Of a stretch of 52,714 nt of DNA, positions 1 to 8,815 are shown piece after piece. This stretch comes from Anaerobiospirillum sp. NML120449. GTDB taxonomy: Bacteria > Pseudomonadota > Gammaproteobacteria > Enterobacterales > Succinivibrionaceae. How positions within the stretch are numbered: the first letter of the stretch is position 1; every line of letters begins with the position of its first letter. The position numbers and the translations under genes are program-made. The notes below the pieces were generated by a model. That model worked only from the letters and a program-made list of their open reading frames with translations, was not told the DNA's origin and did no database searches. The stretch covers positions 1-52,714 of the forward strand of contig NZ_JALKIL010000033.1 in NCBI RefSeq assembly GCF_023051105.1, written 5' to 3'.

Positions 1-220
1 CAAGTGATCCTCAGGTGGGATACAGCTTATCCTCATGCGGGGCACAAGTGATCCTCAGGTGGGATACAGCTTATCCTCATGCGGGGCACAAGTGATCCTC
101 AGGTGGGATACAGCTTATCCTCATGCGTGGCACAAGTGATCCTCAGGTGGGATACAGCTTATCCTCATGCGGGGCACAAGTGATCCTCAGGTGGGGTACA
201 GCTTATCCTCATGCGGGGCA
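1..220. repeat. Tandem array, five 44-bp units
   Basis: Five head-to-tail units of 44 bp start at 1, 45, 89, 133 and 177 and differ by only one or two bases; the array breaks down at 221. Each unit contains the related words GATCCTCAGG and TTATCCTCATG. There are no variable spacers, so it is not CRISPR. The array probably continues to the left of the window. No open gene runs through it. Its role is unknown. Confidence 0.95.
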
Positions 221-1001
221 CAACTGCGTCAGGGGTAAATCACTATCTTAGGATAAGGGCGGTCCAAAATACAGCCTGGGGGAAAAAAATCAGCATTTTG
301 ATATTCAGTATCTGTATCAATAGTGTAAAATTGCCCGCATAATTCAGTGACTTACAGCTGAATGCTGGTACAGGCTGCCTCGTGCAGCATCTTGGGTGGC
401 AGACAAGAGTACTGGCCTCAGCCCCGGACTTTATCCCCCGACGCCTGCGGGCAGGGAGAAGGAGTGTTACGTCCCTCAGTCTGTCAAAAGACTGCAGGAT
501 ACCCGGAGCAGGAGGCAGGCTTTCAATACAGTCATGAGGTTTTACAGGTCCGTCCTGCAAAGGTAGCGGTTGCTGTCCCCACAGGGTGACAGAACCAGTA
601 CTGTGCAGAGCTCTTACCCTGTCTCAAAAGTGGACAGATCGCATCCTGAAGCGAAGGGGTGTGATGGTAAAACCCTGTGATCTGAAAGCAGGTGCTTTGG
701 TTTACGCCCTTAAGACCTCACACACGTCTTGATATGGCCTGAAGTGGTTGCATGGCAGCAATGCCCGGGCGCAGCCTCTGATGACATCACCTTATCCTGT
801 CCTTACTGCACAGCATCATCACTTCATGATGACTTCCTTCCCGGGATTTATCCCTGTTTCTTTCTGATTTCCTGGACTGCTCTGACCGGCAGGTACTGCC
901 ATCTGTCAGAGAGTATGTAATGTCAGTGTCTATGCAGCCGACTGCGGCCTTTGCCGCAACACAGCGGCCGGTTTTCTCAAATCATTGTGACGAGCTTAGC
1001 C
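221..1001. other. Intergenic stretch, nothing recognised
   Basis: Short ORFs occur on both strands, but none has a good ribosome binding site or a recognisable protein. I looked for a preQ1 riboswitch ahead of yhhQ and saw no convincing pseudoknot core. Confidence 0.5.
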
Positions 1002-1649
1002 ATGCAGCATAACTTTCCTTTACGCCCTCTTTTCTTTCTTCACATTTTTATTATCGTGCTCAGTAACTACGCTGTGCAGATACCAATTACCGTACTGGGT
1101 ATTGAGACTACAGTAGGTACTTTCACCTTTCCTTTTGTTTTCGTTACCACTGATCTGACCGTACGTCTGTACGGTGCACAAAAGGCCCGTCAGGTAATTT
1201 TCTATGCAATGATTCCGGCTCTGATTGCCTCCTACATCGTAGGAACCATCTTTGCCCATGGTGATTACCAGGGTTTTGGTGCCCTTACCACATTCTCTAT
1301 CTTTGTTTTCCGTATCGCAGCTGCATCCTTTGGTGCCTACCTGTTAGGTCAGCTCATGGACATCCTGGTCTTCCAGCGCCTGCGTGCCATGAAAGCCTGG
1401 TGGCCAGCTCCTGCAGCCTCATCTTTCTTTGGCAATCTGCTCGACACCTTTGCCTTCTTCTCCATCGCTTTCTACCAGTGTGTGGACCCTTACATGGCAG
1501 AGAACTGGGTAAGCCTTGCCTGGGTAGACTATGCTGTTAAGCTGCTGGTATGCCTGGCTATCTTCGTCCCAATTTACGGCATGTTCCTGGCATTCCTGTC
1601 CAAGTATGTTTTCCGCCGTCCACTCAACGAAACCGGCATCCTCAACTGA
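1002..1649 (+). CDS. yhhQ: Queuosine precursor transporter YhhQ
   Basis: Inner-membrane protein of the YhhQ/QueT-like family (Pfam Vut_1), known in E. coli to import the 7-deazaguanine precursors preQ0 and preQ1 for queuosine in tRNA. The 215-residue protein has about six hydrophobic segments and family motifs such as FPF.F.TTDLTVR near residues 44-55, GFGAL, and SSFFGNLLDTFAFF in the second half. The start at 1002 is chosen because it matches the E. coli N-terminus; an in-frame ATG at 951 would add 17 unlikely residues. The binding site is weak (GACGAG). A terminator follows 60 bp downstream, so it is probably a single-gene unit. queH, another queuosine gene, lies 11 kb away. Confidence 0.9.
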   Translation: MQHNFPLRPLFFLHIFIIVLSNYAVQIPITVLGIETTVGTFTFPFVFVTTDLTVRLYGAQKARQVIFYAMIPALIASYIVGTIFAHGDYQGFGALTTFSIFVFRIAAASFGAYLLGQLMDILVFQRLRAMKAWWPAPAASSFFGNLLDTFAFFSIAFYQCVDPYMAENWVSLAWVDYAVKLLVCLAIFVPIYGMFLAFLSKYVFRRPLNETGILN

Positions 1650-1708
1650 TAACACCGGCCTGAATGCCTGGCATTCCGTCAGGTCATTAATGGCCTGATG
1701 CCAGCAAA

Positions 1709-1748
1709 AAAAAATCCCCGCAGGATCTCAGTCTTGCGGGGATTTTTT
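1709..1748. terminator. Bidirectional intrinsic terminator after yhhQ
   Basis: A 14-bp perfect stem (AAAAAATCCCCGCA / TGCGGGGATTTTTT) encloses a 12-nt loop. It has a T run on both strands, so it can end yhhQ from the left and ybjD from the right. Confidence 0.9.
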
Positions 1749-1787
1749 GTTTCTGACGCATGCCCGCAGCAGGACGGCGAGGGCGCA

Positions 1788-1940
1788 GCTGTCCAGGCTG
1801 AAGCGCGTTCGCGGCTGGCCCGGTGCAGTCGAGGGATAAGCTGTCCGGGTGGAGGGGCGTTCGCGGCTGGCCTGGGGCAGTCGAGGGAGCCGCTGTCCAG
1901 GTGGAGGAGCGGGGGCTGCTGTCCGGGTGCAGGCTGGCTG
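1788..1940. repeat. 52-bp tandem repeat next to the ybjD stop
   Basis: Units beginning GCTGTCC start at 1788, 1840 and 1892 (period 52), followed by a shortened unit at 1918 and a GCTGTC at 1937 that touches the ybjD stop codon. The shared core reads GCGTTCGCGGCTGGCC. The array is GC-rich and noncoding, and lies directly behind the 3' end of ybjD. Confidence 0.85.
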
Positions 1941-4900
1941 TCAGTTAAGACCAAATTCGTCCTGAGCCATGCGCTTAATGCGGCGGAACATGGTGCGGAA
2001 CATCAGAGGTACGCTGTCAGCGCCACGCTGCTGCATTGCCTCACCTGCCAGAATAGCAAGTCCCGGCTTGCCTGTCTTGTGAATTGCCTGAGAAATAACC
2101 TTGTCAGAGTTCATGTTGAGGCGGGACAGTTCCTGGTCATCAAGGGCGCCGTACATGGCATTGGCTGCACGGCCGCATTCTCTTTCAAAGGTGTGCTCGC
2201 GGTCTTTGTCACCAAGGTGCATCAGAGACTTCTCTGCAAGAGCCTTGATATTTCTCAGAGCCTGAAGCTGCTCTTCAAGAGTAAGGCTGCGGGTTACAGT
2301 ACGGCCCCTCCTGCTGTGCTTTAACTCAGGAATTTCAGTTGCCGGCAGATGGCTCTGAGCCCTGGCTGCGGCTGAAGCTGTATGCATCTTCTCAGGGCTG
2401 CGACGGTTATGAACAGCCATGTTGTTACTGCGCTGCTTTTTGCTTTTTTTCTGGGCCTTTTTGCAGTCTGCATACCATTTTTGCTGGATCATGTTCTCGT
2501 TCTTGCGTGCCTGCTTCATAAGACGGGCACACAGGTTAAGGGAGCGGTTGAGCATGCGGGTCTGACGGGCAGTCATGCGATCGCCGTTATGAGGCATCTT
2601 GTTGATCTGGCGGGTCAGATAGTTTTCCAGATTAGATACGTCCATGACACTGATTTCAGTGATATCAATAACCTCAGTACCTGAGCTGCGGCCTCTGTGC
2701 TTGCCTTTTTTGACAATGGTCCTGAGTATTTCAGAGGTATCGTTGATGTTCAGGTCAATCAGGGTCTTGATAATGGTGTTAAGTGAGTGATGCTTGAGCG
2801 TGTAGTCACTGCGTTTGAGCTCAGGCTGCTCCATACCATTCTGAGCCTCAGTGCTTTCCCTGGCAGCAGCACTGTCATGCTCCACCTCATGCTCCTGGCC
2901 CTCAGGGGCAGGTGCGTCAGCACCTGCTTTGGCGCTGGCGCCTGAGCTGGCGCCAGCGTCTGTCTCAGCTGAGGCAGGTGCAGCTGCAGCAGCATCCAGC
3001 GCTGGTTCTGCTTTGGCTTCGGCAGCTGATGTCCGGGCCTGAGCCTGGAGTGAGGCAGAAGCCGGGGGTATGTCTGAGTCTGATGGCGATGACAGGTCTG
3101 GGGCTGAGTCCTGGCTGTCGCTTTCATTTTTGGTTATGGAAAGCGTCCTGTGCAGGTTGTCAGGGCTCAGGTCTTCCTTGAGACTCTGCGGGTCAATCAG
3201 GTCTGAAACATTGATGTCCGAGATAAAGTCCGGGGCTCTGGTGTTTAATATCTGTCGCAGGGTAACACCGGCAGCCTTCTGGTAAACATCAGCAAAGCCT
3301 GAGGTGTACATATAGTGCTCAATATCCACATGAGGCATGACACTGAGGCGATCAGACAAGTTGCGCGAGCCTACAAATTTTCTGACCTTGGCTGCGTAGT
3401 TCTTGCCGGCATCGTCACCATCAGTCAGTACGTGGAAGCTGATGCCCAGCTGTCGAGCCAGAAGCATCAGAGGATCCAGGCCACACTGGGCAAACTCGAT
3501 AAGTCTGATACCATTACATGCCAGGTTGATGCCCAGCACTGAGGCCATTTCATTGAGCAGCCATATCTCGGTCTCACCCTCTACCAGAATCCAGCAGCGG
3601 GCAAACAAGGCGTCCGGACGGCTCATGCGAATGTGAAAAGCAATCTTGCGCTCATCATCATCAACGCTGAAGGCTTTTTCATGAATACGGTAGCAGCGTA
3701 CGTCATAGAACTGCTTGCACAGGCGGCGCAGGCTGTTGAGTGAAATGGCTGACAGAAGCTGGGATGAGTTGGTGGTAACCACTTTCTGTACTGGCAGTAA
3801 CTGAAGAATGGACCACAGGTTAAGCAGCAGGGTTGGGTGGAAACGGCTCTCGATATCCTCAAGAATCAGTATCGGGCGGGAGTACTCGTCAATTTCGCGC
3901 TGTCCCTTGGACATGAGCAGAGCTCCAGCCAGCAGCGACAGCAACAGCTTGGGGCGTGATGGCTTTTCATCAGCAACAGCTGCCTTAAGGGCACTCAGTG
4001 AGGCTATGGAAACGGGGCTGCTGATAATTTCGCGGGCAGTACGTGGGCGGGCGCTGACAGGGTTAAGTTCCTGATTGCCAAGGCTGGTCTGGTAGCTGGT
4101 CAGGTACTTGGAGGCAATGGTGTTGAGTACCTCAACAGCATCGTTCATTCGGGCCGAGTTGAGGTCTTCATCTGTGGCGATGCTGGCAAAGAAGTGGGAT
4201 ATGGCCTGACAGGTCTCATTGTCAAAGTCCTGATTGATAATTGAGGTGCCTGAGGCCATGCTGAAGCTGTCGTCCTGGTCCTGAGCGTGCTTGCTCGAAG
4301 ACTCAAGAGGCTTATACATACGACGGTCACGCAGACGCAGCAGAGGGTTGAGTAAAATCAGTTGTCTTACCTGCTCCTGGCAGTCAGGGTAGGGACGGCC
4401 GTTTTCATTGAGCAGCTCATGAACGGTTACAAACTCAGGCTGCTCAGCGCTTTCGTCAGTCTGTGCGTCGGTGACAAACGAGGCAGAGACTCTGTAGTGA
4501 ATGCGCCAGCGGCCATCCTCGCCTGGCCAGCTGACATTTTTAAGACACTCAAAGCGCTCAATAGAGTTGAGCTGACCGTATTTGCTTTCGCAGAAAAACA
4601 GGTCAATGACAATGCTATCGGCTTTGTCCTTGTAGACATCGCTGCTGAAAAAGTTCAGGTCTTCCTGCACACACTGCAGTCCCTCACGATTGAGTTCACT
4701 GCATTGAGCAAGGGTGCTCTGGGCTCTGGCAATACGTTCGCGGCTTGAGCTTCTTGAAGGGGCTTCATCATTGCAGGGGCCATGATCAGCATGACCGTGA
4801 TGACGGGACCTGCTTTCATGGGCATGTTTTTTACGCTTGCTGTTATCCCTCTTCATCTTTTTGCAGCGGGCCGTCCAGGTTTGCGGTTCCTCACATGGGA

Positions 4901-5504
4901 AGTCCACAATATGCAGTATGCGGCCGTGACCTGACGGGGCCGGAACACTGTAGTAGCGGCGCTGATATTCAGGGGTGTTGATCACCTTGATCGGTGTTAC
5001 GCCCTCAAGCCCAAGCTCGGCAAGCTTGTCAGCTCCATGTACATTGTGCCGTGACTCAGGCGCTTCAGGAGGCAGCCTGTCACGCCCGTGCTGAGCATGG
5101 CTGTGAGCATGGGCATGGGCAGTGTCCTGGCCATCGTCATGGCAACTGCCATCGTTCTGGCCGCCGCCATCGCTGCTGCCATGGGCAGCGTTGCTGCTCT
5201 GGTCGATTCTGTTTTCAGGGGAGTATGGCTGGTCGGCAGCTCCGGCTGAGCCTGATGCTGTCGGATCAGGCAGGGTATCGGAGTCCTCGTAATCTGAACT
5301 CAGTCTGATTGGGATGTACAGGTCATCCGGACTGAAGCGGCACAGCTTTGTATGACCCTTACCCAGGACCATATAAAGCGCGCTTAACAGTGAAGATTTA
5401 CCCCATGCGTTTTCACCAATCAGTACAGTGGTGTCCTTTTCAAGGTCCACTGTCAGATGTCTGATACCGTGGAAGTTCTGAACTTCAGCTCGCTGCAGAT
5501 ACAT
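1941..5504 (-). CDS. ybjD: YbjD-like OLD-family ATPase/Toprim protein, strongly enlarged
   Basis: OLD-family protein: an ABC/SMC-type ATPase fused to a Toprim nuclease domain, predicted to act on DNA in the cytoplasm; the precise role of YbjD is not established. Walker A is GENAWGKSS at residues 30-38. The ATPase half ends with ILEDIESRFHP (Walker B) and TTNSSQL. The Toprim domain (about 635-735) shows LVEGETE and DGDDAGK, with EHYMYTSGFADVY after it. The last 45 residues match the E. coli C-terminus (ISQAIHK, RGADSVP). E. coli YbjD has about 550 residues; this has 1187. The excess is two insertions: about 230 residues (66-295) rich in His, Ser and Asp, and about 400 residues (745-1145) rich in Ala, Ser, Glu and Lys, between the Toprim domain and the C-terminal helix. 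It stands alone on its strand. Family assignment is firm; function of the inserts is unknown. Confidence 0.88.
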   Translation of the reverse strand: MYLQRAEVQNFHGIRHLTVDLEKDTTVLIGENAWGKSSLLSALYMVLGKGHTKLCRFSPDDLYIPIRLSSDYEDSDTLPDPTASGSAGAADQPYSPENRIDQSSNAAHGSSDGGGQNDGSCHDDGQDTAHAHAHSHAQHGRDRLPPEAPESRHNVHGADKLAELGLEGVTPIKVINTPEYQRRYYSVPAPSGHGRILHIVDFPCEEPQTWTARCKKMKRDNSKRKKHAHESRSRHHGHADHGPCNDEAPSRSSSRERIARAQSTLAQCSELNREGLQCVQEDLNFFSSDVYKDKADSIVIDLFFCESKYGQLNSIERFECLKNVSWPGEDGRWRIHYRVSASFVTDAQTDESAEQPEFVTVHELLNENGRPYPDCQEQVRQLILLNPLLRLRDRRMYKPLESSSKHAQDQDDSFSMASGTSIINQDFDNETCQAISHFFASIATDEDLNSARMNDAVEVLNTIASKYLTSYQTSLGNQELNPVSARPRTAREIISSPVSIASLSALKAAVADEKPSRPKLLLSLLAGALLMSKGQREIDEYSRPILILEDIESRFHPTLLLNLWSILQLLPVQKVVTTNSSQLLSAISLNSLRRLCKQFYDVRCYRIHEKAFSVDDDERKIAFHIRMSRPDALFARCWILVEGETEIWLLNEMASVLGINLACNGIRLIEFAQCGLDPLMLLARQLGISFHVLTDGDDAGKNYAAKVRKFVGSRNLSDRLSVMPHVDIEHYMYTSGFADVYQKAAGVTLRQILNTRAPDFISDINVSDLIDPQSLKEDLSPDNLHRTLSITKNESDSQDSAPDLSSPSDSDIPPASASLQAQARTSAAEAKAEPALDAAAAAPASAETDAGASSGASAKAGADAPAPEGQEHEVEHDSAAARESTEAQNGMEQPELKRSDYTLKHHSLNTIIKTLIDLNINDTSEILRTIVKKGKHRGRSSGTEVIDITEISVMDVSNLENYLTRQINKMPHNGDRMTARQTRMLNRSLNLCARLMKQARKNENMIQQKWYADCKKAQKKSKKQRSNNMAVHNRRSPEKMHTASAAARAQSHLPATEIPELKHSRRGRTVTRSLTLEEQLQALRNIKALAEKSLMHLGDKDREHTFERECGRAANAMYGALDDQELSRLNMNSDKVISQAIHKTGKPGLAILAGEAMQQRGADSVPLMFRTMFRRIKRMAQDEFGLN

Positions 5505-5696
5505 AATCCACCCCCTAAATATTCATCAATGACTTTACAGTATCACGAATAAAGACGGGGCGCCGGGCTTATTGTCCATAAGCATGATGATGATCAAAGA
5601 CTGAATTGTCCAAACATGCATGACATCTTTTGATGCAAGTTTGCAGGCTGCCCGCAGACCAGTTGTAACCTGATTGTAACGGACTGTCAAAGGCCG

Positions 5697-5730
5697 GAAA
5701 ACACATAGCCCGGCATAGTGCCGGGCTATG
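5697..5730 (-). terminator. Hairpin terminator behind the GT9 gene
   Basis: A perfect 12-bp stem (CATAGCCCGGCA / TGCCGGGCTATG, 5704-5730) with a 3-nt loop is followed on the minus strand by TGTTTTCC. The short T run makes it a plausible terminator for the glycosyltransferase ending at 5834. The rest of 5505-5833 holds nothing I recognise. Confidence 0.6.
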
Positions 5731-5833
5731 GTCTGCAAGGTCCTGCCTGCAAGCCGTGAAGGCAAGGAGGCAGTGCAGCATTGATTATGCTGACCTGCCA
5801 GCCGGGGCGGCAGGCATGCACTGAGGCACAAGC

Positions 5834-6940
5834 CTATTTTTGCTGTGCCTTTTTCATGTTATCGATTGCCTGCTGGCAGTGGTCCTGAAATTTCTTCAGC
5901 CATCCGGCCTCATCATCTTTCCAGCCCTCAGGCAGCTCAAGGTGAGTGTAAGCAGATGGCTTAAGTGATGGCTTTGCCTGTTTCATGCTCAGCTGGTGCA
6001 GGCCGTTGGCGCGCCAGCGTAAGGAGTCAAAGTAAGGGCAGAGGCCGCAGACATCACGGCACATGTTTTCAGCCATGTGGGCAGATCCGGTCAGAGAGGA
6101 TATGACCAGATTGCTCAGAGAGATGAGGGCAATCAGCCCTTTGATATCACCCTGGCTGGCAAGGTTAATGATATTGCTTTGAGTCAGCAGGGAGCTGTCT
6201 ATTTCGTTTTCAAAAGCGCTGCTGGCAACGAAGAAAACATCAGGGTTACGGGCAGCAAGCTCATTGCTCATGCTCAGCCACTGCTCAGGGGTAAAGTTAA
6301 AGCCCAGCTTGGTAATGGTGACTGCAAGAGGGTTAATCATGACCAGGTGCGGCTGCTTTTGCTCATCCCAGCCACGGCTCTTAAGCTCAGATACAATTTT
6401 CTCCCTGACAGCTTCATCAGCTTTCAGGCAGATGTCATTGAAGTCAGCCTTTTCAAAGGCCTCATCATAAAGGGGCGGATTGAGCTGACGGATCAGCTTC
6501 TGGTAGCAGAAGATTTCCTGCTGCTTCTTGCGGCTGAAATGAGGAGTGAAATGCAGGCGTGGGGTATAAAGAGCCGGCAGATAGCTGAAAGTCAGCACCA
6601 TAGGGCTTTTTGACTTGAGGGCGGCTTTAATAACACTCTTCTGGCGGTGGGTAAGCACAATGACATCAGCAACAGGATGCACGCCATGCTCATCTTCATA
6701 GCCATTGGCTTCCTTAATCAGAAGCTCCTCGACCTCATGTTCAGGACGGTCAAATACGTGTACTGTTTTGTCAATGAAATCAATGCATTCAAACAGGTCA
6801 CGGGCAATACCATTGACCAGGCAGACCAGCTCGGCATCAGGATACATTTGCCTGATGATTTTCAGAGCTGGAATATAGAGCAGGGTGTCTCCAAGGCCAG
6901 AGTGGGCGGTGAAGAGAATTCTTTTAGCTTTGATTTTCAT
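5834..6940 (-). CDS. Glycosyltransferase family 9 (heptosyltransferase-like)
   Basis: GT-B fold glycosyltransferase of family 9, the family of the ADP-heptose:LPS heptosyltransferases WaaC, WaaF and WaaQ, acting on the cytoplasmic face of the inner membrane. The N-terminus has the typical ILFTAHSGLGDTLLYIPALKII pattern (residues 8-29); the C-terminal nucleotide-sugar half contains INLASQGDIKGLIALISLSNLVISS and TGSAHMAEN. In WaaC-type enzymes the last motif reads DTGxxH; here the Asp position is Leu (S-L-T-G-S-A-H), so the donor or acceptor may differ. Length 368 residues is normal. Neighbours are unrelated, which suggests a single-gene unit. The exact acceptor cannot be told from sequence. 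Confidence 0.8.
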   Translation of the reverse strand: MKIKAKRILFTAHSGLGDTLLYIPALKIIRQMYPDAELVCLVNGIARDLFECIDFIDKTVHVFDRPEHEVEELLIKEANGYEDEHGVHPVADVIVLTHRQKSVIKAALKSKSPMVLTFSYLPALYTPRLHFTPHFSRKKQQEIFCYQKLIRQLNPPLYDEAFEKADFNDICLKADEAVREKIVSELKSRGWDEQKQPHLVMINPLAVTITKLGFNFTPEQWLSMSNELAARNPDVFFVASSAFENEIDSSLLTQSNIINLASQGDIKGLIALISLSNLVISSLTGSAHMAENMCRDVCGLCPYFDSLRWRANGLHQLSMKQAKPSLKPSAYTHLELPEGWKDDEAGWLKKFQDHCQQAIDNMKKAQQK

Positions 6941-7416
6941 CTTAAAACCTGCACCTGACCTGCCGCCTCATAGTATGAAACGCAAGCCGGGGCGTCCTGA
7001 AAAAAGTTAATGAATGCCTTGAATCTGCCACATGACATTAAGCGACAGGTACTGCAGCGTTCTGCTGATATGCTTTATAAAGCAAACAGTGACGTGTTTT
7101 ATGGGGTGCCAGGCAGTGGCCGACTATGAGCGGCGCTGCGTGTCATGGCTCAGCCAGCGCAGCTCGGCCTGAGCAGCATGATCAAGAATGGCCCTGTGGT
7201 CATGGCGCTGGCCGGGCGTACTGCTGCGCTGTCAGCACCGGGAACCATGTAAGTATATAACAGCTGGTAATCATGCTGGCTGATGCTGCAGCTGCAGCTG
7301 CGGCTGCGTCTGCCTTGCCTTTGCCGGGCAGAGCGTGCCTGTACATCTGACAGACAGGCAGCACAGCATGTATGACAAATGCCTTGTGTGTGCCGGAGAT
7401 TGCGACCTCAGGTTAC
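6941..7416. other. Intergenic stretch
   Basis: No supported gene. A perfect 14-bp palindrome, TGCTTTATAAAGCA, lies at 7071-7084 about 130 bp upstream of the GT9 start, and a CTGCAG-rich low-complexity patch at about 7284-7310. Either may be chance. Confidence 0.4.
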
Positions 7417-8400
7417 TTACTCGATGTTCTGGACCTGCTCGCGCATCTGGTCGACCAGAACCTTGAGCTCAACGGCTATATTAACCAGATTTACTGTTGC
7501 GGCCTTGGAGCCCAGAGTATTGGACTCTCTAATCAGCTCCTGCATAAGAAAATCGAGCTTCTTACCGGCCGGGGCATAACTGCCAGCTGAGGTATTGAGA
7601 ATGTCGGTTACAGTCTTGAGGTGACAGTTGAGGCGGTCATACTCCTCGGCAATGTCATACTTCTGGGCCAGCATGGCAATTTCCGAGTGGATACGCTCAG
7701 CCGGGATGTCTATTTTCATGGCCTCAATCTTTTCGAGCATGCGGCAGCGCTCGCGATCAACAAGCTCATGGCGCTGACTGTCGACCATGTGCAGCAGTTC
7801 GTGAATGGCGTTTATCTTCTCAGTCATAACCTCTCTGAGTACCTGACCTTCACGAATACGCTGCTCATCGAACTTTGCTATGGCCTCATCCATGGTTTCC
7901 ATGAAAAGAGCCTGCAGCTGCTCATCAAGTACTACTGCCTCACAGTCAGAGCTGCCCTCATCACTCTTTATGAGACCCTGAATCATGCCTGGCATGCTGA
8001 GCAGTGCAACAGGATCGATGCTGTAAAGACCGCTTTTTACCATGGCACTTGAGCTCATCGCTTCATGCACCTCGTCAAGACGGGAGATCATTGACTTGAG
8101 CATCTGTCTGTTGAGGGTAAGCTCTGATGCACCGGCAGGAGTCCAGTTCACTGAGATATTGAGCTTGCCTCTTTTGATGTTTGAAGAGAGGCGACGTCCC
8201 ATTTCAAGCTCCAGTGCTCCCAGATCGCAGTTGCTTGAGAATACAGTTTCCAGATAGCGGCTGTTTACAGCTTTGATGCTGATGATAAGTGAGCCCCTGG
8301 CATCAGCTCTGTGGACAGAGGAAAAGCCGGTCATGCTTTTCACTATGCCGCACTCATCAGAGCAGCTGTTAACTGCAGAATTAAGATCATTGGAAGACAC
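7417..8400 (-). CDS. yicC: YicC-family endoribonuclease
   Basis: YicC/YloC family; E. coli YicC is an RNase that promotes decay of the small RNA RyhB. The N-terminal part has KSMTGFSSV (residues 21-29) and AVNSRYLE, and the C-terminus carries the family signature LDFLMQELIRESNTLGSKA with VELKVLVDQMREQVQNIE at the end, almost as in E. coli. Length is 327 residues against 287. The extra length is an N-terminal lead of about 20 residues from a GTG start at 8400, which has AGGAGT nine bases upstream. A second GTG at 8343 would give the classical N-terminus (VKSMTGF), but its binding site is poorer. It stands alone between two intergenic regions. Confidence 0.9.
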   Translation of the reverse strand: MSSNDLNSAVNSCSDECGIVKSMTGFSSVHRADARGSLIISIKAVNSRYLETVFSSNCDLGALELEMGRRLSSNIKRGKLNISVNWTPAGASELTLNRQMLKSMISRLDEVHEAMSSSAMVKSGLYSIDPVALLSMPGMIQGLIKSDEGSSDCEAVVLDEQLQALFMETMDEAIAKFDEQRIREGQVLREVMTEKINAIHELLHMVDSQRHELVDRERCRMLEKIEAMKIDIPAERIHSEIAMLAQKYDIAEEYDRLNCHLKTVTDILNTSAGSYAPAGKKLDFLMQELIRESNTLGSKAATVNLVNIAVELKVLVDQMREQVQNIE

Positions 8401-8815
8401 GGACAGGGTACTCCTAACATTTAGAGACGACAGGCTTATGCGCGGGCTCTTTCCGGCCGGGCAGCACTGTGAATATGCAGCCTGGCAACGGCAGAAAACA
8501 GGCTACATGATAATTCCACTGGACCAAATCTAACAAGTATCGACTGGCTGTTTGATCCCGTCAGCAAGCCGGATTTACGCCGCTGTCACGGATGCTGGAA
8601 ATATCGTGCCCCAATGGGACATACACAGTCTGCATGGCAGGGCCAGTTTTTATGACAAAAATGCGATTTTAGCTTTAAATGCGGGGCCAAGATCGTTAAG
8701 ATCCTGTTTGTAATTTTGATGCATGTCATTACCGCACTCTCTGCATCCTGATCAGGCCGGCGAGCCTTGCCTGCAGAGCGTCGTATTCATGTTGTTTTGA
8801 TGACGTTGGTAGACC
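8401..8815. other. Intergenic stretch between divergent yicC and ddl
   Basis: It must hold the promoters of both genes, but I could not pick a convincing -35/-10 pair. The AT-rich part at 8650-8720 is the likeliest place. Confidence 0.4.

Noticed and set aside
1..220. CRISPR array
   Set aside because: The units are contiguous and nearly identical with no variable spacers, and no cas gene is in the window.
243..560. 105-codon minus-strand ORF
   Set aside because: No binding site, no recognisable features, in a region lacking coding character.
660..1001. preQ1 riboswitch ahead of yhhQ
   Set aside because: No convincing pseudoknot or aptamer core was found by eye.
1698..2324. 208-codon plus-strand ORF
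   Set aside because: It begins inside a terminator, crosses the 52-bp repeats and runs antisense to ybjD; the protein looks like nothing known.
2759..3127. Overlapping ORFs in other frames of the Ala/Glu-rich part of ybjD
   Set aside because: They are shadows of biased GC-rich codons in the real gene.
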